A DNA stretch of 29,292 bases, taken from the NCBI GenBank assembly GCA_004552965.1, contig SFMU01000024.1, positions 1-29,292 of the forward strand. Reading direction: 5' to 3'. Both the position numbers and the translations under genes were made by a program. Below the pieces are notes generated by a model, which did no database searches, was not told the origin of the DNA, and saw only the letters and a list, made by a program, of their open reading frames with translations. Shown here piece after piece: positions 1 to 9,401 of the stretch; position 1 is the stretch's first letter, and each line of letters opens with the position of its first letter. The stretch is from Bacteroidales bacterium (GTDB lineage: Bacteria > Bacteroidota > Bacteroidia > Bacteroidales > UBA932).

Positions 1-206
1 TGGTTCTTCCATTCCATCCTGTAGATGAGGCCGTCACGCATGACGACATAGTCATAGCTCTTGAGATCGGCAGCGCGGAGGTCCTTGACCGTCACGCTCC
101 ACACACCGCCATCGGACCAGGCCATCGGATACTTGCGGCCCCCGATCCGCAGGGAGAGGCTTTCTCCCCACTCTGTCCAGTATTGGATTCTGAATGTTAC
201 TTGCAT
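1..206 (-). CDS. malQ: 4-alpha-glucanotransferase, N-terminal fragment (GH77, MalQ-like)
   Basis: This reading frame runs off the left edge of the window; 68 codons are visible. It starts at the ATG at 206-204, inside the end of the GH97 gene, giving a 10-bp overlap typical of translational coupling. The visible residues (start MQVTFRIQYWTEWGESL, later YDYVVMRDGLIYRMEW) resemble the N-terminal CBM20-type starch-binding domain of Bacteroidetes MalQ proteins, which have one or two such modules before the GH77 barrel. There is no signal peptide, so it is expected in the cytoplasm. MalQ enzymes disproportionate maltodextrins, which fits the last place in a starch operon. The GH77 catalytic part lies outside the window, so the call rests on a short domain and on context; another cytoplasmic CBM20 enzyme is possible. 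Confidence 0.68.
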   Translation of the reverse strand, partial: MQVTFRIQYWTEWGESLSLRIGGRKYPMAWSDGGVWSVTVKDLRAADLKSYDYVVMRDGLIYRMEWKN

Positions 207-2392
207 GCTTCGAATGATATTGCGAATCCGCCGCCCGGAGCCATCCTGACATGGAGGCTGTCAGCGGAGGAAACTGTTTGTTCAGTGATTGAATATGCCT
301 GAGGATTGGTAAGGTAATGGGCATCAGGAGCGTCGGCATAGACTTTCGCCGTGAAAGTCCCCTCCGGAAGGAAGGCGAGAGGGATGTCGAACTCCCTTGC
401 ATTCTCGTCGGTCACTCCGCCACAGAACCATTTGCCTGTCCCCTTTGCCTTCCTGGCAATGATTACATAGTCCCCGGGTTCGGCACAAAGATAGCGACTT
501 TCTTCCCAATCCACAGCAACATCCTTGATGAATTGGAAGGCATCCATGAATCGTGAATAATGCTCAGGAGTGTCTGCGGCCATCTGAAGCGGAGAATACA
601 TCGTCACATAGAGGCCCAGCTGATTGGCGATCGTGGCATTGACATGGGAGTCGTTGCCGCACCATTCCTTCAGGTTCTGCTCGAATATGCCGGGAGTGTA
701 GTCCATCGGTCCTCCGTTGAGACGGGTGAAAGGCAGGATGGTGGTGTGCTTAGGCTGTATGCCGCCGAATGCCTGGTACTCCGTACCCATTGCGCTTTCG
801 TTGCCGATAAGGTTCGGATAGGTCCTGCAAAGACCGGTAGGACGGACGGCTTCGTGGGCATTGACCATGACGTGGTGGCGGGCGGCTTCGGTGACGGCAT
901 ACAGGTAATGGTTGACCATCCACTGGCCGTAGTGGTGCTCGCCGCGCGGCAGGATGTCTCCGACATAGCCGGACTTGACTGCATCGTAGCCATATTCATT
1001 CATCAGTGAATATGCCTTCTCGAGATGACGCTCGTAGTTGCGGACGCTGCTGGAAGTCTCGTGATGCATCACAAGCCTGAGTCCCTTGGAATGGGCATAG
1101 GCATTGAGAGCATCGATGTCGAAATCCGGATAAGGGGTCACGAAATCGAAGACATAGTCCTTGCTGCAGTTGGCCCAGTCCTCCCAGCCGATGTTCCAGC
1201 CTTCGACCAGGACTGCATCAAAACCGTGCTCCGCAGCGAAGTCGATGTACTTTCGGACATTGTCGTTGTTGGCGCTGTGCCTTCCGTGCGGTTCCGACTG
1301 CGAATAGTCGATCGAACCGAGCTTGACCGAAGGGACATCGGTGTAGGACCAGCTTCCGGCTCCAGCTATCATCTCCCACCAGACACCCATGTACTTGACA
1401 GGGTGGATCCAGCTGACATCCTCTATGGCACATGGTTCGTTGAGATTGAGGACAAGACGGCTGGCAAGCTGCTGTGTGGCGCTGCGGGCCACCTGGACGG
1501 TTCTCCATGGGGTATTGCACGGGGTCTGCATGTAGCCCTTCCAGCCCTGTGCGTCAGGGGTAAGGAAGGAGCGCAGAGTGTGGGTCTTCCCGTCGACGAG
1601 AAGATGCATGCAAGGATAGTCCACAAGGGCTGCCTCGTGGATATTCACATAATAGCCCTCGTCGCCCTTCATCTGGAGGGATGTCTGGACTCCGCTTTTG
1701 CTGAAGAAAGTCTGGGAATCATTGCCCCTCATGTTGTTCATGAAATTGGCTTCGATCTCGCTCAGACGGCAGACTTCATATTCATACTCCTGGGAATCGA
1801 AATCCCCCGGAATCCACCAGGCGGTGTAGTCGGATGCCATGGCGAACTCGGTAAGCTCTTCTTTGATAACGAAGTAGACAAGGTCGCCACCCTGAGGGAA
1901 TTCGTAACGGAAGCCGAGTCCGTCGTCGAAAAGACGGAAACGGATGTCTAGAAGCCTGGAAGTTTCCTTCTGGACGAGATGGACCAGAAGCTCGTTGTAA
2001 TGGTTGCGTATCGAGGATTCCTCTCCCCAGACCGGCGACCAGGTCTCGTCAAAGCTGCAGGTGTCGGTTCCGGTGACCACGAAGTCACGGTCGAAGAAGT
2101 AGCATGGACTGGAATCGCTCTTCGGAAGAGCAGGGTCGTCGAAATCGATTTCCCTCGCCTTCACGGTGCCCCTCAACTCGAAACCGAGACGTCCAGGGTT
2201 AAGGATCGGAGTGCCGTCAGCAGTGAGACTGTAGCGGGCAACACCCTCGTCGTCAAGGGTGAATTCCATCTGAAGGGTTCCGTCAGGACTGGAGAGTGAA
2301 TATGTCTCCACGGTGACTGCCTCCCGGGCGGAGTTGCATGACACAAGACCTGCAAGGAGGAGTAGTGCTGATGCCAGACAGGATGTTTTCAT
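197..2392 (-). CDS. susB: GH97 alpha-glucosidase, SusB type
   Basis: A 731-residue protein that should release glucose from the non-reducing ends of maltooligosaccharides. A lipoprotein signal ends with LVS before C19, so it is probably membrane-anchored in the periplasm. The layout is that of GH97: an N-terminal beta-rich domain (about 25-300), a TIM barrel (about 325-620) and a C-terminal beta domain. The residues that mark inverting SusB enzymes are present: HHET (E445), NAHE (E514), and then NE (E532) and TE (E538), at the +18 and +24 spacing known for E508, E526 and E532 of B. thetaiotaomicron SusB. This argues for the inverting subgroup and not the retaining alpha-galactosidase subgroup, which uses an Asp. 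It follows the double GH13 gene by 14 bp and overlaps the malQ-like gene. Full length, no defects seen. Confidence 0.93.
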   Translation of the reverse strand: MKTSCLASALLLLAGLVSCNSAREAVTVETYSLSSPDGTLQMEFTLDDEGVARYSLTADGTPILNPGRLGFELRGTVKAREIDFDDPALPKSDSSPCYFFDRDFVVTGTDTCSFDETWSPVWGEESSIRNHYNELLVHLVQKETSRLLDIRFRLFDDGLGFRYEFPQGGDLVYFVIKEELTEFAMASDYTAWWIPGDFDSQEYEYEVCRLSEIEANFMNNMRGNDSQTFFSKSGVQTSLQMKGDEGYYVNIHEAALVDYPCMHLLVDGKTHTLRSFLTPDAQGWKGYMQTPCNTPWRTVQVARSATQQLASRLVLNLNEPCAIEDVSWIHPVKYMGVWWEMIAGAGSWSYTDVPSVKLGSIDYSQSEPHGRHSANNDNVRKYIDFAAEHGFDAVLVEGWNIGWEDWANCSKDYVFDFVTPYPDFDIDALNAYAHSKGLRLVMHHETSSSVRNYERHLEKAYSLMNEYGYDAVKSGYVGDILPRGEHHYGQWMVNHYLYAVTEAARHHVMVNAHEAVRPTGLCRTYPNLIGNESAMGTEYQAFGGIQPKHTTILPFTRLNGGPMDYTPGIFEQNLKEWCGNDSHVNATIANQLGLYVTMYSPLQMAADTPEHYSRFMDAFQFIKDVAVDWEESRYLCAEPGDYVIIARKAKGTGKWFCGGVTDENAREFDIPLAFLPEGTFTAKVYADAPDAHYLTNPQAYSITEQTVSSADSLHVRMAPGGGFAISFEACK

Positions 2393-2406
2393 ATTCGTGA
2401 AAAAGA

Positions 2407-5379
2407 TTATTTGAATTCGATGACAATGCTGGTCTTTCCGGGAACGGTCATTCCATCAGGGATGAATTCTTCGCCGGTCAGCACATTGTGGCCTTGACCC
2501 TTGATGTGAGGCATCATCTCGGCATAGCTGTCCCAAGGAAGAGCACGCTCTGAAGGATTGTTGTTGACGTACACGAAGACTGCTTCCGAGTCGGTGTAAC
2601 GGAAATAGGCATAGGTGTTGTCCCTGCTGATGAAATGCTTTGTGGCACCATTGTGGACGGCATCGGAAGTCTTTCTCCACTGGAAGAGGGTGCTGAAGCA
2701 GTCATGCAGATCCTTGCTAACAGGGTCCTCGGCCCAGTCGAGAGGGAGTTCGACACGAAGTCCGCCGTGGCCCTGGGAGAGGTCGCGCGAGGTGACCATC
2801 AGCTCGTCTCCGGCAAAGATCTGAGGGAAGCCCCTGAGGGTTGCCATCAATGAATATACTATCTTCATCTTGGCAGGATCCTTCTGGCAGACATCGCCGA
2901 TTCTGGCTGTGTCATGATTGCCAGGGAAGATCATCATGTTCTGCACATTGGTGAAATAGAGGTCGTTGGCAATGCAGTCATAGACCTTCGTGATACCTTC
3001 GTCCCAGCTCTCGGAATCGGAATTGATGCTGGAGGCGATGGCGCTCATCAGACAGAAGTCCATGATCGAAGGCAGGTTGGAGTTGAAACCGTCCTTGTTA
3101 GGATTGTCCTTCTGCCAATAGGCAACCTGAGGGACATTGTTGCTCCAGACTTCGCCGACGATGTTCAGGTCAGGATACTCCGCGAGAACACTCTTGTTCC
3201 ACTCTGCCATCGGATACTTTTCATTGTAAGGATAGGTGTCGACACGCAAGCCGTCGAGTCCTGCCCATTCGATCCACCAGACAGCCCACTGCTTGAAATA
3301 CTGCAAGAGGTACGGATTGTCGAGGTTCATGTCCGGCATGGAGGTATCGAACCAGCCCCCGAGCATGTTCTCGCGGTCAATCTCCGCGCAGTATGGATCG
3401 TTCTGCGCCGAGAAGGCACAGTTGGAATGGGTATATTCAGGCCACTGGTGGATCCAGTCGGCGAAAGGAAGGTCCTCCATCCACCAATGGTGGGTGCCGC
3501 AGTGGTTGGTCACGATGTCCATGATGATCTTGATGCCCCTCTCGTGAGCCTTTGAGACCATCTCGCGGTATTTCCAGTTGCTTCCGAAACGAGGGTCGAT
3601 CCTGTAGTAGTCCGAGCAGGCATAGCCATGGTAGGATGACTGAGGCTCATTGTCCTCCAGAAGAGGGGTGTTCCAGATGGCTGTCATTCCGAGTCCGGCG
3701 ATGTAGTCCAGCTGGTCCTCTATTCCCTGGATGTCACCTCCGTGACGACCGAAGAATGCCTGATAGTCAGCCTTTTCGGTTGTGAGACAGCTGTTGTCGT
3801 TGGAAGGGTCGCCGTTGACGAAGCGGTCAGGCATGACAAGGTAGATGGCATCGGCGGTTGTGAAACTCTTCCTCTGTGCCGAGTTCTCCTCCCTTTCCAG
3901 GATGCGGTAAGGGACGGTGAAAGTCTCGCCTTCCCTGGAGAAACGGAGGTTTACGGTGCCGGCGGCCGCATCGGGTGCGAAAGCGATGTCCACGAAGAGG
4001 TAGTTCGGACTTTCAGCCTTATGGATCTCCTTGATGCTGATTCCTTTGGCCCCTTCAAGAGAGAGGTCCCAGGTGGAGATGTCCTTTCCCTGGACAAGAA
4101 GCTGGAGAGGGGTCTTCATGCCAACCCACCAAAGAGGTGGCTCGACCCTGGAGACCAGATCGGAAGATGTCACGATGTTCCAATTCCAAGGAGCCTTGAG
4201 GGAGACACTGACCTTGACCCAGTCGTCACCGAGAGTCCTCCTGTAGCTGAATTCCTCATCCGTTGCGGAGAGGAGTTCGAACTCGCTTCCGGTACTGCGT
4301 AATGACGGATGATCCCTTCTGAGATAATTGAGGTAGCGGTAGAATTCGGTGAAGGAATTGGTCTTGTAGGCTTCCAGGGCGTCTTTCTCGAAGAATTCGA
4401 ATCTCTTGGTGTTGCCGATTTCCTGGCCGGTGTACATCAGAGGCTGGCTCTGCGGAAGGGTCCAGCAGAGAACGCTCATGACCTGCCAGGCATCTCCCAT
4501 GCGCTCGAACTCGGTTCCGGCCCAGGAGTTCTCGTCGTGATTGGAGGTGAAACAAAGCCTGTGGGCATCGGCGGGATATTCATTGGTGTTCCACTCGAGA
4601 TAGGCTGCGAGAGAGTCGGCGCAGGCGCGTCCCTGCGCGATGTCGTTCAGCAGGTGGTGCAGTTTCCATGAATATGTTGTATTGAATCCGGCTTCGTGAA
4701 GCCAAGGGGTCTCGCCCTCTGCCAGGAAGTAGAGCTCGCCATATTCATTGCGGAGAGCCGGAATCGTCTCTGCCCAGAAATCCTCAGGCACGATGTAGGC
4801 CATGTCGCAGCGGAAACCGTCCACTCCCCTGTCGAGCCAGAAGCGCATCGAGTTCTGCATTTCGCGACGCATGTCGGAATTGGCGTAGTTCAGTTTTGCG
4901 ATGTCCGTCCAGTCATATTCGACAATCGTGTTGCCGTTTTCGTCGCGGACGTACCAGTCGGCAGGCTTGCCCTCCACCCATGGATGGTCAGGTGAGGTGT
5001 GGTTGGCGACCCAGTCGAGGATGACTTTCATCCCGAGCCCGTGCGCCGCAGCGACGAACTCGTCGAAATCCTCAAGAGTTCCGAACTCGGGATTGATGTT
5101 GCAATAATCTTTGATGGCATAGTATGAGCCCAGCGTCCCCTTCCTGCCTTTCTCGCCGATAGGATAGACAGGCATCAGCCAGACGATGTCCACCCCGGCC
5201 TCCTTGAGAGTCGGAAGGATTTCCCTGGCGGCATCGAATGTGCCTTCAGGGGTGAGCTGGCGGGTGTTGAGTTCATAAACCACACCTTCGGAGGCATCGT
5301 TTCCGACCGATGTCCCGGTATTCCGGCCGCAAGAGATGGCGAAAGCGGCCAGGCACAGAAAGATAATGAGTCTTTTCAT
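2407..5379 (-). CDS. Two-domain amylolytic lipoprotein: GH13 alpha-amylase fused to GH13 SusA-like neopullulanase
   Basis: A 990-residue protein starting at 5379. This start makes an ATGA overlap with the CotH gene stop and gives a lipoprotein signal ending AIS before C17. The first catalytic barrel spans about 30-360: region I LDWVANH (D122, H127), region II GFRCD with nucleophile D192, region III FLAE with acid/base E221, region IV SNHD (D282). A short remnant C-domain follows to about 406. At about 408-495 comes the N-terminal beta domain of SusA-type enzymes (VEPPLWWVGMKTP, SPNYLFVDI). The second barrel, about 508-900, starts AIYLVMPDRF and carries D621, nucleophile D714 (GLRVD), acid/base E743 (GEVW) and D823 (NHD). 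Both active sites look intact. The frame is continuous and the second half has no signal of its own, so this is a true fusion and not two genes. It probably cleaves alpha-1,4 links in long and short glucans. Confidence 0.9.
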   Translation of the reverse strand: MKRLIIFLCLAAFAISCGRNTGTSVGNDASEGVVYELNTRQLTPEGTFDAAREILPTLKEAGVDIVWLMPVYPIGEKGRKGTLGSYYAIKDYCNINPEFGTLEDFDEFVAAAHGLGMKVILDWVANHTSPDHPWVEGKPADWYVRDENGNTIVEYDWTDIAKLNYANSDMRREMQNSMRFWLDRGVDGFRCDMAYIVPEDFWAETIPALRNEYGELYFLAEGETPWLHEAGFNTTYSWKLHHLLNDIAQGRACADSLAAYLEWNTNEYPADAHRLCFTSNHDENSWAGTEFERMGDAWQVMSVLCWTLPQSQPLMYTGQEIGNTKRFEFFEKDALEAYKTNSFTEFYRYLNYLRRDHPSLRSTGSEFELLSATDEEFSYRRTLGDDWVKVSVSLKAPWNWNIVTSSDLVSRVEPPLWWVGMKTPLQLLVQGKDISTWDLSLEGAKGISIKEIHKAESPNYLFVDIAFAPDAAAGTVNLRFSREGETFTVPYRILEREENSAQRKSFTTADAIYLVMPDRFVNGDPSNDNSCLTTEKADYQAFFGRHGGDIQGIEDQLDYIAGLGMTAIWNTPLLEDNEPQSSYHGYACSDYYRIDPRFGSNWKYREMVSKAHERGIKIIMDIVTNHCGTHHWWMEDLPFADWIHQWPEYTHSNCAFSAQNDPYCAEIDRENMLGGWFDTSMPDMNLDNPYLLQYFKQWAVWWIEWAGLDGLRVDTYPYNEKYPMAEWNKSVLAEYPDLNIVGEVWSNNVPQVAYWQKDNPNKDGFNSNLPSIMDFCLMSAIASSINSDSESWDEGITKVYDCIANDLYFTNVQNMMIFPGNHDTARIGDVCQKDPAKMKIVYSLMATLRGFPQIFAGDELMVTSRDLSQGHGGLRVELPLDWAEDPVSKDLHDCFSTLFQWRKTSDAVHNGATKHFISRDNTYAYFRYTDSEAVFVYVNNNPSERALPWDSYAEMMPHIKGQGHNVLTGEEFIPDGMTVPGKTSIVIEFK

Positions 5380-6803
5380 ATTGCGCAGTATTTGTTTATG
5401 CTTGAAGTCTTTACCTGGAAAAAGTTGTCCGGTCCGGGTGTGAGGAGACGGTACTCGTGATGGTTGCCCCACGAGGCCGGCCTGTCCGCCAGGACAGTGT
5501 CCTCACCGGTGTCATTATCGATGTAAGGGGAAATCATGCTTTGCCATTTCCGGATTCTGCCTATGCTGCTGTCATAGTAGAACAGCTGGGCCGAAGCGGA
5601 GCAGAGGGAGACCAGCCTGGCTTTGTAGTAGTCCCTGTACTGAGGAATCTGCAGGATCTTGTGGATGAGAGGATTGCTGCCGGAAACACCCCACTCGAGA
5701 GGATTCTGCCTCCCGGAATCCGACTGCACCCCGCAGTTGGAACTTGTGCCGAGTGTGTTGTCGTAGTCGTAGGGAATGAAATGGAACCGGTAGAAATTCC
5801 TGTCTGTGGAATCGAAGTAGATGTAGTAGTTGTTGCAGTTGTTCCAGTAGTCGTCCCACATTCCGCAGACTACGTTGACTGCATAGGTGTCCAGAAGAAG
5901 CTCGACATCGCAATGTCTGGAAATCCACTGGTGGAAATCTTCTCCGGACAGTTGGCGGAGGTTGTCGATGAAATTCTGAAGCTGAAGTTCTGCTGCCGTG
6001 AACTTGTCAGTGTTTGTCTTCAGTTCGTAGGTGTAGTCCTTTCCATCGTCCATGTCGGGTCCCATGTTTGCATCGCGATCGGCAAGAGTGGCTCCGTAAC
6101 GGCATTTCCAGAGATTGCCTCCGGCATTGCCGAACTGTTCCTGACGGTCCTTGACGAAATCATCGTCCACAGCCTCGATCATCGAATATATTCCGAAATA
6201 TGCCTCCTCGCTGTCGCCTTCCACCTTGATGAAGAGACGGCAGTAGGATGCTCTCGAAGAGGTCCACACTCCGGAGCGGCGGAAGAGGTCGTAGCAATAG
6301 ACTTCCCTGCAATATGCCGGATCCTCCTTGAACCACTTCAGGACAATCTTCTTGACCCCACGTATCTTGTGCTCCTTGTCCTTGACAAACTTGTGGAGAT
6401 TGAGGAGGAAATGGCAGTGGTGCCAGTCCGCATTGTCCCGGACATGTTCCTGGCCGGATCCGCCTTCGGGACGCCGGCGGGAAGTGTTGCCCTTGAGTCG
6501 GATCCCGGCTTCCGTTATCGCATAGGAATCATCCCCCTTGAGGAAGCGCACATCACATCTGACATGCGTGGAATTGTTCGGGTCATGGTCGAAATTCTTC
6601 AGGAGAGCATTCCACTCCTCCAGCGGGAATTCCAGATGAACCTCAGGAAGAGCCTCGATGTCAAAGACATAGTCTGCCCCTTCAAGTTGCGCTTCCTGCT
6701 CTTCTTCCGGCTGCGGAGGGACCGGCTCGGAATCCTTCGAACAGCCTTGGAGGAAAAGGACGAAGCAAAGCAGAAGCGATATCCAGGACAGCCTCTTTCC
6801 CAT
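5376..6803 (-). CDS. CotH-kinase-family lipoprotein
   Basis: A 475-residue protein with a lipoprotein signal ending LFLQG before C21, followed by a Pro/Glu-rich linker (about 23-42). The rest matches the CotH kinase family: GIRLKGNTS at 100-108, KIVLKWFKEDP near 152-162, and a C-terminal metal/ATP-site-like segment with YDYDNTLG (D346, D348) at 345-352. CotH of Bacillus and related proteins phosphorylate secreted proteins; in Bacteroidetes CotH-like lipoproteins are mostly uncharacterised. It starts 4 bp after the stop of the BACON-GH13 gene and its TGA overlaps the next ATG, so it is firmly inside the starch operon. Its role there is unknown: it might modify SusC/D/E or enzymes on the surface, or be a structural relative without kinase activity. 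Confidence 0.85.
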   Translation of the reverse strand: MGKRLSWISLLLCFVLFLQGCSKDSEPVPPQPEEEQEAQLEGADYVFDIEALPEVHLEFPLEEWNALLKNFDHDPNNSTHVRCDVRFLKGDDSYAITEAGIRLKGNTSRRRPEGGSGQEHVRDNADWHHCHFLLNLHKFVKDKEHKIRGVKKIVLKWFKEDPAYCREVYCYDLFRRSGVWTSSRASYCRLFIKVEGDSEEAYFGIYSMIEAVDDDFVKDRQEQFGNAGGNLWKCRYGATLADRDANMGPDMDDGKDYTYELKTNTDKFTAAELQLQNFIDNLRQLSGEDFHQWISRHCDVELLLDTYAVNVVCGMWDDYWNNCNNYYIYFDSTDRNFYRFHFIPYDYDNTLGTSSNCGVQSDSGRQNPLEWGVSGSNPLIHKILQIPQYRDYYKARLVSLCSASAQLFYYDSSIGRIRKWQSMISPYIDNDTGEDTVLADRPASWGNHHEYRLLTPGPDNFFQVKTSSINKYCAI

Positions 6804-6807
6804 CAGC

Positions 6808-9366
6808 CTACCAGTTTATGAATATCTTCCACTGGGCAGCCTCCATCGAAAGGCTGGCAGAACTTCCGGTGTAACTCTCGCCCGGATCCTGCAGGTTGGT
6901 CCAGGTGCCTTCCGAAGGGAAGCTGACATCTATCGTGGAATCGCTCGTGTTGAAGTTGCCCACAAGGATGAAACTCTTGCCGGAGGCGGAGATGGAAATG
7001 GTCTTGCCGTTGTTCCAGCTGCTCGTTCCGACCTTCAGGCTGACAGAAGCGGATTCATCGAAGAATTCAGGATTGTCGTTCCTGAACTTCAGGATCGTGC
7101 GGTAGTCATCGTGGAGACGCTTGCGGTCCGGATCGTCGAGATATTCCCAATGCACAGGCTTGCGTCCCGTCCTGCCTCCTTCATCGATGCTGACATCATA
7201 GCCAAGCTCCTGGAACTGCCACAGCATCTTCGGGCCAGGGACACAGAGCAGGAAGGCACCGCAGAGCGACTCTCTCTGCATCCTTGCCTTAAGGCTGTTC
7301 TTGACGGAGGAAACTCCTTCGGAAAGGGACTTGTAGGCTGTCCTTTCCTCGTCATGGCTTTCAGAGAAGCCCACAAGCGAACCGAACGGCATTGACGACC
7401 CGGTCCAGAGACCGCCCAGATCGCTGCCGGACGCGTTGCCTTTGGCAGCTTCGGAGAAGTTGTAGTTGAGATTTCTCCATACTTTCATTCCGTCCTTGGC
7501 AAGTTCATTCTCCTCTCGGGTTTCGCAGAAATGCTCCAGGATCACAATCGCATCCGGATTCACAGCCTTGATAGCTGAATTGTAATCCTTGAGGATATCG
7601 ATCCTGCTCTGGTCGTAATTGGATGCATTGCTCTCATCGCATTTGCGGTTTGTGAATCCCTTTGTGAGGTCGAAACGGAAACCGTCCACCTTGTACTCTG
7701 TCAGGAGATATTCAAGGCTCTCTTTCACATGTTTGCGCACAATGGTGTTCTCGTGGTTCCAGTCGTGGAAGACACTGTAAGGATGCGGTGCGTCCACATT
7801 GAAGAACGGATTGTAGGAAGCCGTCTTGTTGGCAGAGGCGTCCCAGTACATCTTGGCGTACGGATGGGCGCCGGTGGCCTGGTTGTACACGACATCGACA
7901 ATCACTGCGATTCCGCGCTTGTGGCACTCGTCGATGAATTCCTTGTATCTGGACGGCGAACCGTAGGCCTTGTCGAGGGCAAAGTATGAACAAGGATTGT
8001 AGCCCCATGAATCATTCCCGTCAAATTCCTGGACAGGCATCAGCTCGATGGCGCCGACTCCGAGGTCGCTGAGGTAATCGAGCTTCGAATATGCCCCGTT
8101 CAGATCGGAGGTGGATGAGAAATCCCTCAGGTGAAGCTCGTAGATCACAAGGTCATCCTTGTCCTTTATCCTGAATCCTTCATTCTTCCACCGATAGGTT
8201 TCCGGAGAGACGCAGAACGCGCCGACAAGACCGCTTGTGCCTTCAGGATAGCTCCTCAGGTCAGGATAAGTGGAAGAAGAGATGTATTTGTCATTGGAAG
8301 AGTCATACACGATTTCCGAATATGGGTCGTGCACTTTCTTGGAGTCGTCATCCTTTCCGAGATAGTACTGGAAAAGGTACTCCTTGCCTTTTTCAGCAGA
8401 AGTGAATGTGTACCACCACACTCCCTGCTGGTCATCACGCTTCATCGCATATTCTTTCGTACGCTTGAAGCCGTTGAAGTCGCCGATGAGGTAGCACCAG
8501 TCATGTCTCTGGCCCCTGGTGTCCTTGTCATAGAGGACAAGGGTGACGCTGCCGTCAGCGTTGTAGTTGATACCGTGCTTCACGCCGGCCGGTGCACTTT
8601 CATTGATTACCGGATCGGGAACGAAAGTGTTCTTGCTGTCATTGACCTTGATGAAAAGATCCTCGGTCTGCTTCGATCCGTCGGAGCTGCGCACCACGAC
8701 TCCGATTCTGTTCACAGGGGTGTCCCCTGAGTTGAAATATTCACGTATCGTCGGTTTCAGTTCGAGTTTCCAGAGGTTTGCTTCCTCCATCGGCTGAAAA
8801 CGGCATTTGTCGATGTTGGTGTTCCAGTCTGCCTGGACGTACATCCACTCGGTCTCGACTATCCCGATGTGGGCGTAAAGTGGCTGAGTGTAGCCGTAGA
8901 ACACGGTGCCTTGGGCGGCACGGTAATAAAGTGTGCACCCGCTGTCGGCATCAGGAAGGTCTTCGACAGTGAACAGACCGGTCTTTCCCGGGCCGATCAC
9001 TTCACTGACAGGTTCCTGGCTGACATTGACCGTAACCTTGATGCAACCCGGAGCCGAGAACTCGATCTGTCCGGTTCTTGACTGGGACCCGCATTCTCCT
9101 GCAGTAATGACCACTTCCCCACCCGGAGATGTTCCGGAATCTGCCGAAAGGGTAAACCAGTCGCCCTGCTTCACAACAGCTTTCCACGTCTCCGCATTGG
9201 TGGTAACGGTGACTGTCTGACTTGATGCAGACTTGGGAAAGACAACGGCAGAAGGAGTGACCTTGAGCTGCATGGCAGTCTGCATCGGGTCCTTCTCGCC
9301 ACAGGAAACGGCAAAAAGTGAAAGGACAATGAATATGCTGAGAATACGCTGTCTATAGTTTTTCAT
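6808..9366 (-). CDS. BACON-domain GH13 alpha-amylase/pullulanase-like lipoprotein
   Basis: An 852-residue protein with a lipoprotein signal ending FAVS before C22. A BACON-like beta domain covers about 33-118 (VTPSAVVFPKSASSQ, then VNVSQEP), a SusE-like or linker region about 125-250, and a CBM48-like glycan-binding module about 255-380. The GH13 barrel covers about 400-720: region I VDVVYNQ (D491), region II GFRFD with nucleophile D566, region III ILEH with acid/base E611, region IV ESHDE with H671 and D672. A C-terminal beta domain follows. The three catalytic acids are present, but the usual region I His is Gln496. It is the first gene after the long structured gap downstream of the SusE/F gene. 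It is likely the outer-surface starch-cutting enzyme (SusG role), inferred from its domains and anchor. Linkage specificity cannot be read from sequence. Confidence 0.88.
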   Translation of the reverse strand: MKNYRQRILSIFIVLSLFAVSCGEKDPMQTAMQLKVTPSAVVFPKSASSQTVTVTTNAETWKAVVKQGDWFTLSADSGTSPGGEVVITAGECGSQSRTGQIEFSAPGCIKVTVNVSQEPVSEVIGPGKTGLFTVEDLPDADSGCTLYYRAAQGTVFYGYTQPLYAHIGIVETEWMYVQADWNTNIDKCRFQPMEEANLWKLELKPTIREYFNSGDTPVNRIGVVVRSSDGSKQTEDLFIKVNDSKNTFVPDPVINESAPAGVKHGINYNADGSVTLVLYDKDTRGQRHDWCYLIGDFNGFKRTKEYAMKRDDQQGVWWYTFTSAEKGKEYLFQYYLGKDDDSKKVHDPYSEIVYDSSNDKYISSSTYPDLRSYPEGTSGLVGAFCVSPETYRWKNEGFRIKDKDDLVIYELHLRDFSSTSDLNGAYSKLDYLSDLGVGAIELMPVQEFDGNDSWGYNPCSYFALDKAYGSPSRYKEFIDECHKRGIAVIVDVVYNQATGAHPYAKMYWDASANKTASYNPFFNVDAPHPYSVFHDWNHENTIVRKHVKESLEYLLTEYKVDGFRFDLTKGFTNRKCDESNASNYDQSRIDILKDYNSAIKAVNPDAIVILEHFCETREENELAKDGMKVWRNLNYNFSEAAKGNASGSDLGGLWTGSSMPFGSLVGFSESHDEERTAYKSLSEGVSSVKNSLKARMQRESLCGAFLLCVPGPKMLWQFQELGYDVSIDEGGRTGRKPVHWEYLDDPDRKRLHDDYRTILKFRNDNPEFFDESASVSLKVGTSSWNNGKTISISASGKSFILVGNFNTSDSTIDVSFPSEGTWTNLQDPGESYTGSSASLSMEAAQWKIFINW

Positions 9367-9401
9367 CTTGCTACGGTGTGCAGAATAGCAGAATAATTAA
9401 T

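Noticed and set aside
1025..1951. A 308-codon open frame on the plus strand opposite the GH97 gene
   Set aside because: The minus strand encodes GH97 with all catalytic residues; the plus-strand product matches nothing and lacks an operon or promoter context.
5457..6821. A 454-codon open frame on the plus strand opposite the CotH gene
   Set aside because: It mirrors the codon phase of the CotH gene, reads Val/Ile-rich sequence with no recognisable domain, and the minus-strand gene has a signal peptide, family motifs and operon spacing.
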